A DNA stretch of 64,000 nucleotides. Source: Klebsiella michiganensis (GTDB lineage Bacteria; Pseudomonadota; Gammaproteobacteria; Enterobacterales; Enterobacteriaceae). The translations under genes and the position numbers were made by a program. Under the pieces are notes generated by a model. That model ran no database searches and was not told the origin of the DNA. It saw only the letters and a program-made list of their open reading frames with translations. Below, piece after piece: positions 53,497 to 63,451 of this stretch. Within the stretch, counting starts at the first letter, position 1. Each line of letters begins with the position of its first letter. The stretch spans positions 124,001-188,000 of the forward strand of contig NZ_PRDB01000002.1 of the NCBI RefSeq assembly GCF_002925905.1, given 5' to 3'.

Positions 53497-54220
53497 TAGG
53501 CAAAAAACCGGCGTCTTTCAGTAAGCGCTGCCCCTCCGCGCCGAGGATAAAGCGGCACAGCCGCTGCGCCCCGGCGCTCTGTTCAATCTGCGCCAGCAGA
53601 TAGTCGCAGCGAACATTCCACGCCGGCGGAATAAGCTGCGTGCGCAGATCGCTGCACGCCGCCATCTGCGCGGCGTAGTGCGCATAGCCGATAAACAGGT
53701 CGGTTAAGTTTTCACGGATCAGCCACGCCCCGGCGATTTCTCCCGCCGGCACCGGCAGCGAGTCGCGGCCGCCTACCAGCGGACGCGCGCGCGCCATCAT
53801 GGCGGCGCCGACGCCGGGACAGCGCTCTTCAATGTGGGAGAAAAGCTGCCAGGTGTAGTCGCCTGAAGGGTCGCAGCCCGGCGTTGAGGTTGCCAGGCGT
53901 AGGTCCGGGTCGCTGAGCAGCGCCAGCCACTCCCGCGTCTCGGTTGTTGCGCCGCGGCGGGCGGTCAGCATCAGCTGATTCCGGGCGAACAGATAGCACG
54001 CCCCGGCCAGCCCGGCCTGACGCAGCGCCTGCGGATGTTGGCTATTGGCCGAGGCGAACACCGAGCACGGCTCTCCGCCCTCAATGCGCTCGCGCAGCAG
54101 CCCTGCCGGACCAAAATGGACCTCGACCGGGATGCCGGTCTGTTGCTGAAAGCGCGCCAGCAGCGGAATGAAAGCGCTTTTCAGGCTTCCCGCCGCCAGC
54201 AGCGTTAGGGAGGGAGTCAT
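53480..54220 (-). CDS. ModA-like (molybdate-type) binding protein lacking an obvious signal peptide
   Basis: MTPSLTLLAAGSLKSAFIPLLARFQQQTGIPVEVHFGPAGLLRERIEGGEPCSVFASAN: begins at the mature ModA fold. Confidence 0.75.
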   Translation of the reverse strand: MTPSLTLLAAGSLKSAFIPLLARFQQQTGIPVEVHFGPAGLLRERIEGGEPCSVFASANSQHPQALRQAGLAGACYLFARNQLMLTARRGATTETREWLALLSDPDLRLATSTPGCDPSGDYTWQLFSHIEERCPGVGAAMMARARPLVGGRDSLPVPAGEIAGAWLIRENLTDLFIGYAHYAAQMAACSDLRTQLIPPAWNVRCDYLLAQIEQSAGAQRLCRFILGAEGQRLLKDAGFLPISDES

Positions 54221-54229
54221 AAGAACCAT

Positions 54230-54253
54230 CGCTATATAGTCATAAATACAGCG
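54230..54253 (-). promoter_or_regulatory. ModE-like operator upstream of ModA-like gene
   Basis: CGCTATATAGTCATAAATACAGCG, same 24-bp layout as the site at 50642. Confidence 0.6.
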
Positions 54254-54279
54254 CTATAATAACGCAGGTTCAGGTCATT

Positions 54280-55116
54280 TCAGTAGCGAATTTCCGCCAG
54301 TTCGCGCAGCTGTTCCGGCGTCGCCACCGGCAGGTTAAAGAAGCGCAGATAGGCCGGGATCATTTCAAACAGCATGTCGGTGCCGCGCTGAATGGGGCAG
54401 CCCGCCGCCTGCGCCGCCTGCAGTAGCGGAGTGAACTCCTGGGCCATAACCACTTCACCGACAAAGGTGCCCGGCGTCAGGCGCTGCGGGTCCAGCGGCA
54501 GCGGATCGCCCTCTTTCATCCCCAGCGGCGTGGCGTTAACCACCAGATCGTGCCCCTGCGGATCGCGCTGCATCAGCGTAATGTCCAGCCGAGGATAGTG
54601 CTCAAGCAGACGCCCGGCCAGCGCTTCCGCCGTCTGCGAACAGATATCGTACAGCGTCAGGGCGCTGACGCCCGCCGCCGCCAGCGATGCGGCAATGGCC
54701 GAGCCGACGCCGCCGCTGCCCACCACCAGCGCCCGCGCCCCTCGCGTCTGGAAACCTTTACGCGTGATACCGAGGACAAAGCCTTCGCCATCAAACATAT
54801 CGCCGCTCAGCGTGCCGTCGGCTTCGGGACGGATCGCGTTACAGGCGCCCGCTATCGCCGCCGTTGGGCTAAGATGCTGCACCAGCCCGCAGGTGGCGAT
54901 TTTGTGCGGCATGGTGACCAGCGCGCCAATAATATTGGTCATCTTAAACAGCATCGGCACAAAGGCGGCGTAATCCTCAGGCTTGACGCCCATCGGCACC
55001 ACTTTGGCGTCAACCTGCTGATGAACCAACCACGGGTTGTAAATCATCGGCGCTTTAAACTTCGCGGTCGGATAGCCAAGATGCGCTATCAGCCGCGTAT
55101 TTCCACTAATCACCAT
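54280..55116 (-). CDS. Shikimate/quinate dehydrogenase family (AroE/YdiB-like)
   Basis: MVISGNTRLIAHLGYPTAKFKAPMIYNPW...ALVVGSGGVGSAIAASLAAAGVSALTLYD; VNATPLGMKEGDPLPLD. Confidence 0.87.
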   Translation of the reverse strand: MVISGNTRLIAHLGYPTAKFKAPMIYNPWLVHQQVDAKVVPMGVKPEDYAAFVPMLFKMTNIIGALVTMPHKIATCGLVQHLSPTAAIAGACNAIRPEADGTLSGDMFDGEGFVLGITRKGFQTRGARALVVGSGGVGSAIAASLAAAGVSALTLYDICSQTAEALAGRLLEHYPRLDITLMQRDPQGHDLVVNATPLGMKEGDPLPLDPQRLTPGTFVGEVVMAQEFTPLLQAAQAAGCPIQRGTDMLFEMIPAYLRFFNLPVATPEQLRELAEIRY

Positions 55117-55147
55117 TCCCTGCTCCTTTAACAACGACTGCATCACG

Positions 55148-56467
55148 TTACTGCGAAAGTTCGATACGCTTGACATCGCCCAGGATAAAGACATAAGCCG
55201 CCACGCCCAGCAGCGCTGCGCCGCCGATATAAATCAGCGCGTAAAAGAAGTTGCCGGAGGCGGCAACAATGAAACCGATAATCAGCGGCGTCAGGATCCC
55301 GGCGAGGTTAGCGCAGAAGTTAAACAGGCCGCCGGTCAGACCGCCAAGGCCTTTCGGCGCGATGTCGGAGATCAACGTCCAGCCCAGCCCGACCATCCCC
55401 TGACCAAAAAAGGCGAACGACATCACCAGAATTACCGCCAGATCGCTGGTCAGCCAGTTGGCGGAGATAATGGTGCTCGCCATCAGCAGACCGGCAATGA
55501 TCGGCAGCTTACGCCCGAGGTTCGCCGAGCCGGTGGCCTTCAGCAGCTTATCGGAGACCCAGCCGCCGAACATCACGCCGCCCGCCGCCGCCAGAAACGG
55601 CATGATGGCGAAGAAGCCGACCTTAATCCACGGCATATGGCGCTCGGTGGCCAGATAGGTTGGAAACCAGGTCAGGAAGAAGACCAGCACCGTATTACCG
55701 GCAAACTGCCCGATGCTGGCGCCGAGAATCTGCCGTTTCGCCAGCAGCTGGCGGATCAGCGGCCAGCTAAAGGCGGTATGCTGCTCTGCGCCGGTGGACA
55801 TTCCGCCGCCGTTGACGATGTGCTCGCGCTCCAGCTGATTGAGGTGTTTATCCTCATGCGGCTCGCGATAGCAGCGCCACCACACCAGCGCGAACATCAC
55901 GCCGGCGGCGCCGACGCTAATAAACAGCGCGCGCCAGCCAAAGCTGCCCATTATCCAGAACAGCAGCGGCGCAAAACAGGCCAGCCCGAGATATTCGCCG
56001 ACGGTATAGACCGCCGTCGCCTTAGCGCGCTCCTGCTGCGGGAACCAGGCGCTCACCACCCGGCTGTTCACCGGGAAACAGGGGGCTTCGCTGACGCCGA
56101 GGCCAAAACGGCACAGCAGCAGGGTTTTCAGGCCGACCGCCAGGCCGTGGAACATGGTGAATAGCGACCACAGGGTCAGCGCCAGAAAATAGGTGACTTT
56201 ATTACCGAAGCGGTCAAGGAAGATGCCGCCGGGGATCTGCGCCAGCGCGTAGGTCCAGGCAAAGGCGGAGAATACGATGCCCATCATCGCGGCATCAATA
56301 CCCAGCTCTGCGGTCAGCTGCGGCGCGGCAATCCCCAGCACCGTGCGGTCGAGATAGTTGATCATGGTGCCGACCGCCAGCAGCGCAAGGATACCGATAC
56401 GCCGCCGGGAAGGCCGCGCGCCGGACGCGGCGGCGGCCGTCGTGTGATTATGGCTATAAGAGTTCAT
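55148..56467 (-). CDS. MFS transporter, anion:cation symporter type
   Basis: GTMINYLDRTVLGIAAPQLTAELGIDAAMMGIVFSAFAWTYALAQIPGGIFLDRFG. Confidence 0.88.
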   Translation of the reverse strand: MNSYSHNHTTAAAASGARPSRRRIGILALLAVGTMINYLDRTVLGIAAPQLTAELGIDAAMMGIVFSAFAWTYALAQIPGGIFLDRFGNKVTYFLALTLWSLFTMFHGLAVGLKTLLLCRFGLGVSEAPCFPVNSRVVSAWFPQQERAKATAVYTVGEYLGLACFAPLLFWIMGSFGWRALFISVGAAGVMFALVWWRCYREPHEDKHLNQLEREHIVNGGGMSTGAEQHTAFSWPLIRQLLAKRQILGASIGQFAGNTVLVFFLTWFPTYLATERHMPWIKVGFFAIMPFLAAAGGVMFGGWVSDKLLKATGSANLGRKLPIIAGLLMASTIISANWLTSDLAVILVMSFAFFGQGMVGLGWTLISDIAPKGLGGLTGGLFNFCANLAGILTPLIIGFIVAASGNFFYALIYIGGAALLGVAAYVFILGDVKRIELSQ

Positions 56468-56546
56468 AGTCGTTTCCTGTCATAGGGTACAGCCGGATGT
56501 TGTTATTGTGTTTGCGACGTTGGGTTGTGAACCATTTGCTACATTA

Positions 56547-58400
56547 CTAGGTGTACTGCATTGCTGACAAGCGTACAGCTGCATTTACAGCACCATAAAG
56601 TGCGTAACCGTTGCGCCGCTCGGTCAGTTCAAAGAAAAAGCGTCCGGCAGAAAACGGGCGGGTATATAGGTGCAGGAATTCACCGCCGCTTCCGTCACGA
56701 TCGTAAAGAATTTGATGATTCTTCAGCAGGTTGACCTGAACATCCTCGCCAAAACGGGCCAACAGATCTTCATAGTAGTTCGCCGGGATCGGCAGCGCGT
56801 TGACCGCAACCGGAGCCAGGCTGGCGAGCGTGGAGGGTAAATCGTGGCAGGCAAACGCCGCGTGCTGTAAACCTGCTCCCTGATAACAGGCTACCGAACG
56901 GGCAATTTGCGTGGCGCGGCTTTGCGAAATATTGAGCGCGAGACGAATGTCGCCCTGCGGACTGCGCACCGCCAGGCTGCGCACCAGCCCGTAAGGATCG
57001 GGCAGGGTCTGCTCATGTTCGAGCGTAAAGCCGAATACGGTGCGGAAAAAGATAATCCAGTTATCGCGGCTGTCCGCTTCCATGCCGAGTGCCAGGTGAT
57101 CGATACCCCGATAATCGTCGCGCGGCGTGACGTTCGCGCGCAGATGAAAATCGCGGGTGTAGATATCGTCCCCCATCTCAATCAGATAAATAAGGCTGCC
57201 GTCCGGGGCGCAAACCGCCGGGATGGGGCTTTCGTTCGGCCCGGCATCGCCCTGCCAGGTGGCGTAGCCTAAGGCGCGGGCGCGTTCCACGATCGCCGCG
57301 CTCTGGCTGACGCGCAGCGCCATGGCGCAGAGGGAAACCCCGTGGCGCTGGTGAAAATGATCGGCCCAGCTATGCGGCTGGGCGTTAACCACCACCCTCG
57401 CCCCGCCGTTGCGCCAGAGGGCGACGCGTTTTGAGCGATGCGTCCCCTCTTCGGCAAAGCCGAGCTGCGTCAGCCTGTGTCCGAGTTCGCCCGCCTGCGC
57501 CGGCGTGGCGGCAAACTCGATAAACTCCAGCCCGGCGTAGAGGGGCAGTTCAGCGGAGGAAAACAGCGGCGCCCGGCTTTCCGGCAGCCGCTGACGGACC
57601 TGCTCTTCCAGCCACAGCAGCGAGCGATAGCCATCTTTCGCCGTCGCGCCGTTGGGCGATGCGCGGAAGCTGTCGTTAAAGATCTCCAGCGACCAGGGGC
57701 CGCAGTAGCCGCGGCGGGTAAGATCGCAGGCAAACTCCACCAGCGGCAGCTGCCCCTGGCCGGGAAAACAGCGGAAGTGGCGGCTCCATTCGAGAATATC
57801 CATTTTCATCAGCGGCGCGTCGGCCATCTGTACAAAGGTGATTTTTTCCAGCGGCACATCCGCCAGCTGCGCCAGCGTATCGCCGCGCGCCAGCACGTGG
57901 AAACTGTCGAGCACGATGCCCAGCGCCGGGCTATCGACGCTTTTGACCCGCGCCCACGCCTGATGCCAGCGGTTGACGTGGGTGCCCCAGGCCAGCGCCT
58001 CGTAGCCAATCGTGATGCGTTCCTGCTCCGCCAGCGCAGCAAGGGCGCGTAAGTCGGCGACCTGCAGCTCGACATCGGCGGAACAGTCCGGCTGAACGTT
58101 GCTGCACAGCAGCAGGGTGTCGCAGCCCAGCTCGTGCATAAGCGCAAATTTGCGCCTGGCGCGTTCCATGTTGGCGGCAAACTGGGCGCGGCTGGCGCCT
58201 TCAAAATCACGAAATGGTTGAAAAAGCGTGATTTTTAGTCCTAAATCTGCCGCCAGGTGGCGGATATCGGCCGGCGTACCGGTATAATAGAGCAGATCGT
58301 TTTCGAAGATTTCGACGCCCTGATAGCCCGCCGCTGCGATGGCATGGAGCTTTTCGGGTAAGGTACCGGAGATCGAGACGGTGGCGATGGAACGCAACAT
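56547..58400 (-). CDS. quiC: 3-dehydroshikimate dehydratase QuiC-type fused to HPPD-like domain
   Basis: N-terminal TIM-barrel (MLRSIATVSISGTLPEKLHAIAAAGYQGVEIFENDLLYYTGTP), C-terminal VOC/HPPD-like (GIDHLALGMEADSRDNWIIFFRTVFGF). Confidence 0.85.
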   Translation of the reverse strand: MLRSIATVSISGTLPEKLHAIAAAGYQGVEIFENDLLYYTGTPADIRHLAADLGLKITLFQPFRDFEGASRAQFAANMERARRKFALMHELGCDTLLLCSNVQPDCSADVELQVADLRALAALAEQERITIGYEALAWGTHVNRWHQAWARVKSVDSPALGIVLDSFHVLARGDTLAQLADVPLEKITFVQMADAPLMKMDILEWSRHFRCFPGQGQLPLVEFACDLTRRGYCGPWSLEIFNDSFRASPNGATAKDGYRSLLWLEEQVRQRLPESRAPLFSSAELPLYAGLEFIEFAATPAQAGELGHRLTQLGFAEEGTHRSKRVALWRNGGARVVVNAQPHSWADHFHQRHGVSLCAMALRVSQSAAIVERARALGYATWQGDAGPNESPIPAVCAPDGSLIYLIEMGDDIYTRDFHLRANVTPRDDYRGIDHLALGMEADSRDNWIIFFRTVFGFTLEHEQTLPDPYGLVRSLAVRSPQGDIRLALNISQSRATQIARSVACYQGAGLQHAAFACHDLPSTLASLAPVAVNALPIPANYYEDLLARFGEDVQVNLLKNHQILYDRDGSGGEFLHLYTRPFSAGRFFFELTERRNGYALYGAVNAAVRLSAMQYT

Positions 58401-58526
58401 AGAGTCCTCGGGTCATTAGCTGACTTAATGACCTGAATATGTATCATTTGGTTCAAATGCGCCATGATTGGTTGCAAAATTGTGATCAATATGTGTATTT
58501 TTTGCATCTCAAGAAAAGGAGCCGTT

Positions 58527-59165
58527 ATGTCCGTCGTTGCTCATGATGAAGCGCAGTCTCTGAAAGAGCGGATCTTCGCCGCCGCCATTACCGTTTTCGC
58601 CGAGCATGGACTGTCGGGCGCGCGGATGGAGCAAATCGCCACCGAAGCGCAGACTACCAAACGCATGGTGGTCTACTACTTCAAGACCAAAGAGCTGCTT
58701 TATCAGGCCGTGCTGCAGCACGTCTACGCGAGGATCCGCGAAACCGAGCAGCAGCTCGGGCTGGAAAACGTACCGCCGGTAGAGGCGCTGGTGCAGCTGG
58801 TGAAGTGGAGCGTGCGCTATCACGCCACGCACGCTGACTATATGCGGGTGATCTGTATGGAAAACATGCAGCGCGGGAAATGGCTGAAAAGTTCAGGTCA
58901 ACTGAAACCGCTGAACCGCACCGCCCTGTCGATCCTGGAAGATATTCTTCAGCGCGGGCAGCAGCAAGGGGTGTTTCAGGCAGGGCTGGAAGCGCGCGAT
59001 GTACATCGATTGATCAGCAGCTTTAGCTTCTACCAGGTATCAAACTTTTATACGTTCAGCAGCCTCTACCTGGACGATCCGATGCCGGCTATTGATGATG
59101 AAGCGATGGTCGCCCACCACTGCGATATTGCCGTCAAGGCGGTTATTCGCTTTGTCATTTCCTGA
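58527..59165 (+). CDS. TetR-family regulator, divergent from quiC-like gene
   Basis: MSVVAHDEAQSLKERIFAAAITVFAEHGLSGARMEQIATEAQTTKRMVVYYFKTKELLYQ. Confidence 0.88.
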   Translation: MSVVAHDEAQSLKERIFAAAITVFAEHGLSGARMEQIATEAQTTKRMVVYYFKTKELLYQAVLQHVYARIRETEQQLGLENVPPVEALVQLVKWSVRYHATHADYMRVICMENMQRGKWLKSSGQLKPLNRTALSILEDILQRGQQQGVFQAGLEARDVHRLISSFSFYQVSNFYTFSSLYLDDPMPAIDDEAMVAHHCDIAVKAVIRFVIS

Positions 59166-59188
59166 AGCGCGCGGGAAGCGTCCGGCGG

Positions 59189-59401
59189 CTAGTTTCCGGA
59201 AAGCGCATGGACCACCTTCTCCATCGCTTCCTGCGTCAGCGCGGAACGTTTGATTTTCGGGTTCGCCAGGGCGGTACGCACCACGCCGGCGATAACGATA
59301 TGCTTTGGCTCCTGACCCAGGTCGCGCATCTCCAGCACGACTTTGCCCACTACGCGGCACATTTCCTGATACAGCGCCTCATCTTTGGCTGTGTTTCCCA
59401 T
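59189..59401 (-). CDS. fumD: FumD fumarase D
   Basis: MGNTAKDEALYQEMCRVVGKVVLEMRDLGQEPKHIVIAGVVRTALANPKIKRSALTQEAMEKVV; synteny with pykF. Confidence 0.9.
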   Translation of the reverse strand: MGNTAKDEALYQEMCRVVGKVVLEMRDLGQEPKHIVIAGVVRTALANPKIKRSALTQEAMEKVVHALSGN

Positions 59402-59687
59402 TCTATTTCACTCTCAATTTTTCATTATCAATCAAATCATTATTGATATATTTCCTGAGTAAATCAAACCAGCTCCGCGTTTGCGCCTCAGAGACTGCTT
59501 TTCCCTGGCAAACTTGTGAATAAACCCGCGTTTCCGCCCTCTTTATCTTGTCAGGTGATGAAAAAATGTGTTGCGCATAAGCGTAGGATTAGTTTGCATT
59601 TTGTTAAGTATATAACTATAGAAATGAAACATGGTTTTCATTTTCTTTTTTGGATTTGGCAACGTATAATGCCCAACAAATTCTTAT

Positions 59688-59699
59688 TGAATGGTTTCA
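59688..59699 (+). promoter_or_regulatory. Candidate Cra/FruR site upstream of pykF
   Basis: TGAATGGTTTCA just downstream of a TATAAT at 59675-59680; pykF is a known Cra target. Confidence 0.5.
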
Positions 59700-59910
59700 G
59701 CGCATTGGATTGCATGACTAAACGCATAACACGTTGCCTCTTTTCATGGGCTGAACCGCCAGCACACATTCTTCTGCACGCTCTTTTGTTGTCACCTATC
59801 CTTAGAGCGTGGCATAGCAACTTTCGTAATACAGGTTTAACTCTGCGGCAGTGCGCCCACGGAGTCAGATTCCCCATCCCTATCCTTCACAACTTAAAGA
59901 TTAAACTGTC

Positions 59911-61323
59911 ATGAAAAAGACCAAAATTGTTTGCACCATCGGTCCGAAAACCGAATCCGAAGAGATGTTGACCAAAATGCTGGACGCTGGCATGAACGTT
60001 ATGCGTCTGAACTTCTCTCACGGTGATTACGCGGAACACGGTCAGCGCATCCAGAACCTGCGCAATGTGATGAGTAAAACCGGTAAGAAAGCGGCAATCC
60101 TTCTGGATACCAAAGGTCCGGAAATCCGTACCATTAAGCTGGAAGGCGGCAACGACGTTTCTCTGAAAGCGGGCCAGACCTTTACCTTCACCACCGACAA
60201 ATCCGTTGTCGGTAATAACGAAATCGTTGCGGTGACCTATGAAGGTTTCACCAGCGACCTGAGCGTCGGCAACACCGTACTGGTTGACGATGGTCTGATC
60301 GGTATGGAAGTCACCGCTATCGAAGGCAACAAAGTTGTTTGTAAAGTACTGAACAACGGCGACCTTGGCGAGAACAAAGGCGTTAACCTGCCGGGCGTGT
60401 CTATCGCTCTGCCAGCGCTGGCCGAAAAAGACAAGCAGGACCTGATCTTCGGTTGCGAACAGGGCGTTGACTTTGTTGCGGCCTCCTTTATCCGTAAGCG
60501 TTCTGACGTTGTTGAAATCCGTGAACACCTGAAAGCCCACGGCGGCGAGAAGATCCAGATCATCTCCAAAATTGAAAACCAGGAAGGCCTGAACAACTTC
60601 GACGAGATCCTCGAAGCCTCTGACGGCATCATGGTTGCGCGTGGCGACCTGGGCGTTGAAATCCCGGTTGAAGAAGTGATCTTCGCGCAGAAGATGATGA
60701 TCGAAAAATGTATCCGCGCGCGTAAAGTCGTTATCACCGCGACCCAGATGCTGGATTCTATGATCAAAAACCCGCGTCCGACCCGTGCGGAAGCAGGCGA
60801 CGTGGCTAACGCCATCCTCGACGGCACCGACGCAGTTATGCTGTCCGGCGAATCCGCAAAAGGTAAATACCCGCTGGAAGCGGTCACCATCATGGCGACC
60901 ATCTGCGAGCGTACCGACCGCGTGATGACCAGCCGTCTTGAATACAACAACGACAACCGTAAGCTGCGCATCACCGAAGCGGTTTGCCGCGGTGCGGTTG
61001 AAACGGCTGAAAAACTGGAAGCGCCGCTGATCGTTGTGGCAACCCAGGGCGGTAAATCCGCGCGCGCCGTACGTAAATACTTCCCGGATGCCACCATCCT
61101 GGCGCTGACCACCAATGAAACGACCGCGCGTCAGCTGGTGCTGAGCAAAGGCGTTGTGGCGCAGCTGGTTGAAGATATCTCTTCTACCGATGCCTTCTAT
61201 ATCCAGGGTAAAGAGCTGGCGCTGCAGAGCGGCCTGGCGCGTAAAGGCGACGTGGTTGTTATGGTCTCCGGCGCGTTGGTCCCGAGCGGAACCACCAATA
61301 CCGCTTCCGTGCACGTGCTGTAA
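59911..61323 (+). CDS. pykF: Pyruvate kinase I
   Basis: [44 protein letters not shown]. Confidence 0.98.
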   Translation: MKKTKIVCTIGPKTESEEMLTKMLDAGMNVMRLNFSHGDYAEHGQRIQNLRNVMSKTGKKAAILLDTKGPEIRTIKLEGGNDVSLKAGQTFTFTTDKSVVGNNEIVAVTYEGFTSDLSVGNTVLVDDGLIGMEVTAIEGNKVVCKVLNNGDLGENKGVNLPGVSIALPALAEKDKQDLIFGCEQGVDFVAASFIRKRSDVVEIREHLKAHGGEKIQIISKIENQEGLNNFDEILEASDGIMVARGDLGVEIPVEEVIFAQKMMIEKCIRARKVVITATQMLDSMIKNPRPTRAEAGDVANAILDGTDAVMLSGESAKGKYPLEAVTIMATICERTDRVMTSRLEYNNDNRKLRITEAVCRGAVETAEKLEAPLIVVATQGGKSARAVRKYFPDATILALTTNETTARQLVLSKGVVAQLVEDISSTDAFYIQGKELALQSGLARKGDVVVMVSGALVPSGTTNTASVHVL

Positions 61324-61352
61324 TAATTTACAGGTTAATTAGTATTTCCTTT

Positions 61353-61382
61353 AAAAGCGCCTCTTCGGGGCGCTTTTTTTTA
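61353..61382 (+). terminator. pykF rho-independent terminator
   Basis: AAAAGCGCC-TCTTC-GGGGCGCTTTTTTTT. Confidence 0.9.
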
Positions 61383-61623
61383 TTCTGGCACTAGCCGCTA
61401 TTAATAAAAATGCAAATCGGAATTTACTATTTAATGCGAGATTATCTAAGATGAATCCGATGGAAGCGCGCTGTTTTCACTCGCCTTTTTAAAGTTACGT
61501 GATGATTTCGATGCTTCTTTGAGCGAACGATCAAAAATAAGTGCATTCAGGTAAAAAAATATTCTCATCACAAAAAAGTTTGTGTAATACTTGTAACGCT
61601 ACATGGAGATTAACTCAATCTAG

Positions 61624-61872
<249 letters not shown>

Positions 61873-61888
61873 TAGTATCTGTGTAATA

Positions 61889-61920
61889 AAAATGGCGCAC
61901 ATTGTGCGCCATTTTTTTTG
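61889..61920 (+). terminator. lpp rho-independent terminator
   Basis: AAAATGGCGCACATTGTGCGCCATTTTTTTT. Confidence 0.92.
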
Positions 61921-62043
61921 CCTTACCTTTTCCCGCCTACTGCACCCTTTTCGCTTCATCTACCGGCGTATTATTCTGTACCGACAGGCTCGACGCGGTG
62001 CTTCCGCTAGCCGATACCACCACCGGATATCCTGCCCGCCGGG

Positions 62044-62922
62044 TCAGCGCGCGTTTAAGCTGCGCCTCATCAACCGCTTTATCCCCGAGAATTGATGAAA
62101 CTCCGCCGGAAGCGTATAGGCCATGGTCTGCGCATTGCTGGCCTCATCCGGCGTCAACGGGCGATGAACTTCAACATAGCGCTTACCGTCCGGCTCCACG
62201 GCGAACTTGACCGGCTGGTTGATAATCCGTACCGGCGTCCCGCTTTTCACCTGATTGAATAAAGACTGGATATCCGCCGCGTTCATGCGCATACAGCCGG
62301 AGCTGACGCGCAGACCCACGCTGTCCGGCGCGCTGGTGCCATGAATCAGATATTCACCGTTACCGTATGCCAGGCGGAGCGCATAGCGGCCTAGCGGGTT
62401 ATTCGGCCCTGCGGGCACGACCGGCGGCAGTTTAATCCCTTTCTCCAGCGAACGGGCGCGGATGCCCGCCGTCGGCGTCCAGGTGGGGTTCGGGATTTTC
62501 TGCCCTATGCGGGTCGTCATTTCCGGCGTCTCCAGCCCCTGCTGACCAATCCCCAGGGGATAGACCTGCACCTGATTGACGCCCGGCGGGAAGTAGTACA
62601 GACGCAGCTCGGCCAGGTTGACGACGATGCCCTCGCGCGGCACGTCCGGCAGCAGCATCTGCGAAGGTATCAGCACCTGAGTACCCGGTTTAGGCTGCAC
62701 CGGCGCAATGGTATCGTTCGCTTCAAGGATCAGCATCGCCGCCGTATCAAAACGACGGGCAATCGCCTGCAGGTTGCGGTCACCCTCCTGTACCGTCCAG
62801 AACTGGTTCTCACCAATCAGACGACTGTTGGCAGGAGGAAGGGGATAATCAACGGCCCAGGCGGCGTGGGACGCGCTGAGGGCGCTCAGAAGGGCAATGG
62901 TGATAAGAGAAGCGCGTTTCAT
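62044..62922 (-). CDS. ldtE: L,D-transpeptidase LdtE (YnhG)
   Basis: YkuD motif [21 protein letters not shown], LysM-like region; synteny lpp-ldtE-suf. Confidence 0.94.
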   Translation of the reverse strand: MKRASLITIALLSALSASHAAWAVDYPLPPANSRLIGENQFWTVQEGDRNLQAIARRFDTAAMLILEANDTIAPVQPKPGTQVLIPSQMLLPDVPREGIVVNLAELRLYYFPPGVNQVQVYPLGIGQQGLETPEMTTRIGQKIPNPTWTPTAGIRARSLEKGIKLPPVVPAGPNNPLGRYALRLAYGNGEYLIHGTSAPDSVGLRVSSGCMRMNAADIQSLFNQVKSGTPVRIINQPVKFAVEPDGKRYVEVHRPLTPDEASNAQTMAYTLPAEFHQFSGIKRLMRRSLNAR

Positions 62923-62958
62923 ACTGAGATTCCTTCTTTCGCTGATAAAACGCCAGGC

Positions 62959-63002
62959 CTGTTATGCACGACGGGAGGCGAGCCTCCCGTCGTGCATAAC
63001 AG
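62959..63002. terminator. Perfect 44-bp palindrome between sufE and ldtE
   Basis: CTGTTATGCACGACGGGAGGC-GA-GCCTCCCGTCGTGCATAACAG: 21-bp arms. Confidence 0.6.
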
Positions 63003-63023
63003 AATGAAATCTACTGTTTTATT

Positions 63024-63440
63024 CTAGCTAAGATTTGCTGCTTTCGCGCGAATTGCGCGGATCATGGCTTCCAGTCCTTGCGACCGCGAGGGGGTAAGGT
63101 GCTGCGTCAGGGCCATTTTTTCAAACCACGGACGCACGTCAAACGCGGTGATATCTTTGGCCGTCATCTGGTCATAGAGGATAAACACCACCGCGATAAG
63201 GCCTTTGACGATGGCCGCATCGCTGTCGCCGCGAAGCGCAATCGCGCCGCTCTGCTCCTGCGCCATCACGATCCACACCTGGCTCTGGCAGCCCTGAATG
63301 ATGTTCTGCGCGGTGTGTTCCTCCGGGCTCAGCGGCGCCAGGCGCTGACCCAGTTCAATAATATAGAGATACTTCTCTTCCCAGTTTGCACAACGGCTAA
63401 AGTTGCGCAGCAGTTTGTCTCTGTCCGGTAACGCCGCCAT
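63024..63440 (-). CDS. sufE: SufE sulfur acceptor
   Basis: [37 protein letters not shown]...[13 protein letters not shown]. Confidence 0.96.
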   Translation of the reverse strand: MAALPDRDKLLRNFSRCANWEEKYLYIIELGQRLAPLSPEEHTAQNIIQGCQSQVWIVMAQEQSGAIALRGDSDAAIVKGLIAVVFILYDQMTAKDITAFDVRPWFEKMALTQHLTPSRSQGLEAMIRAIRAKAANLS

Positions 63441-63451
63441 AGTTGCTTCCT

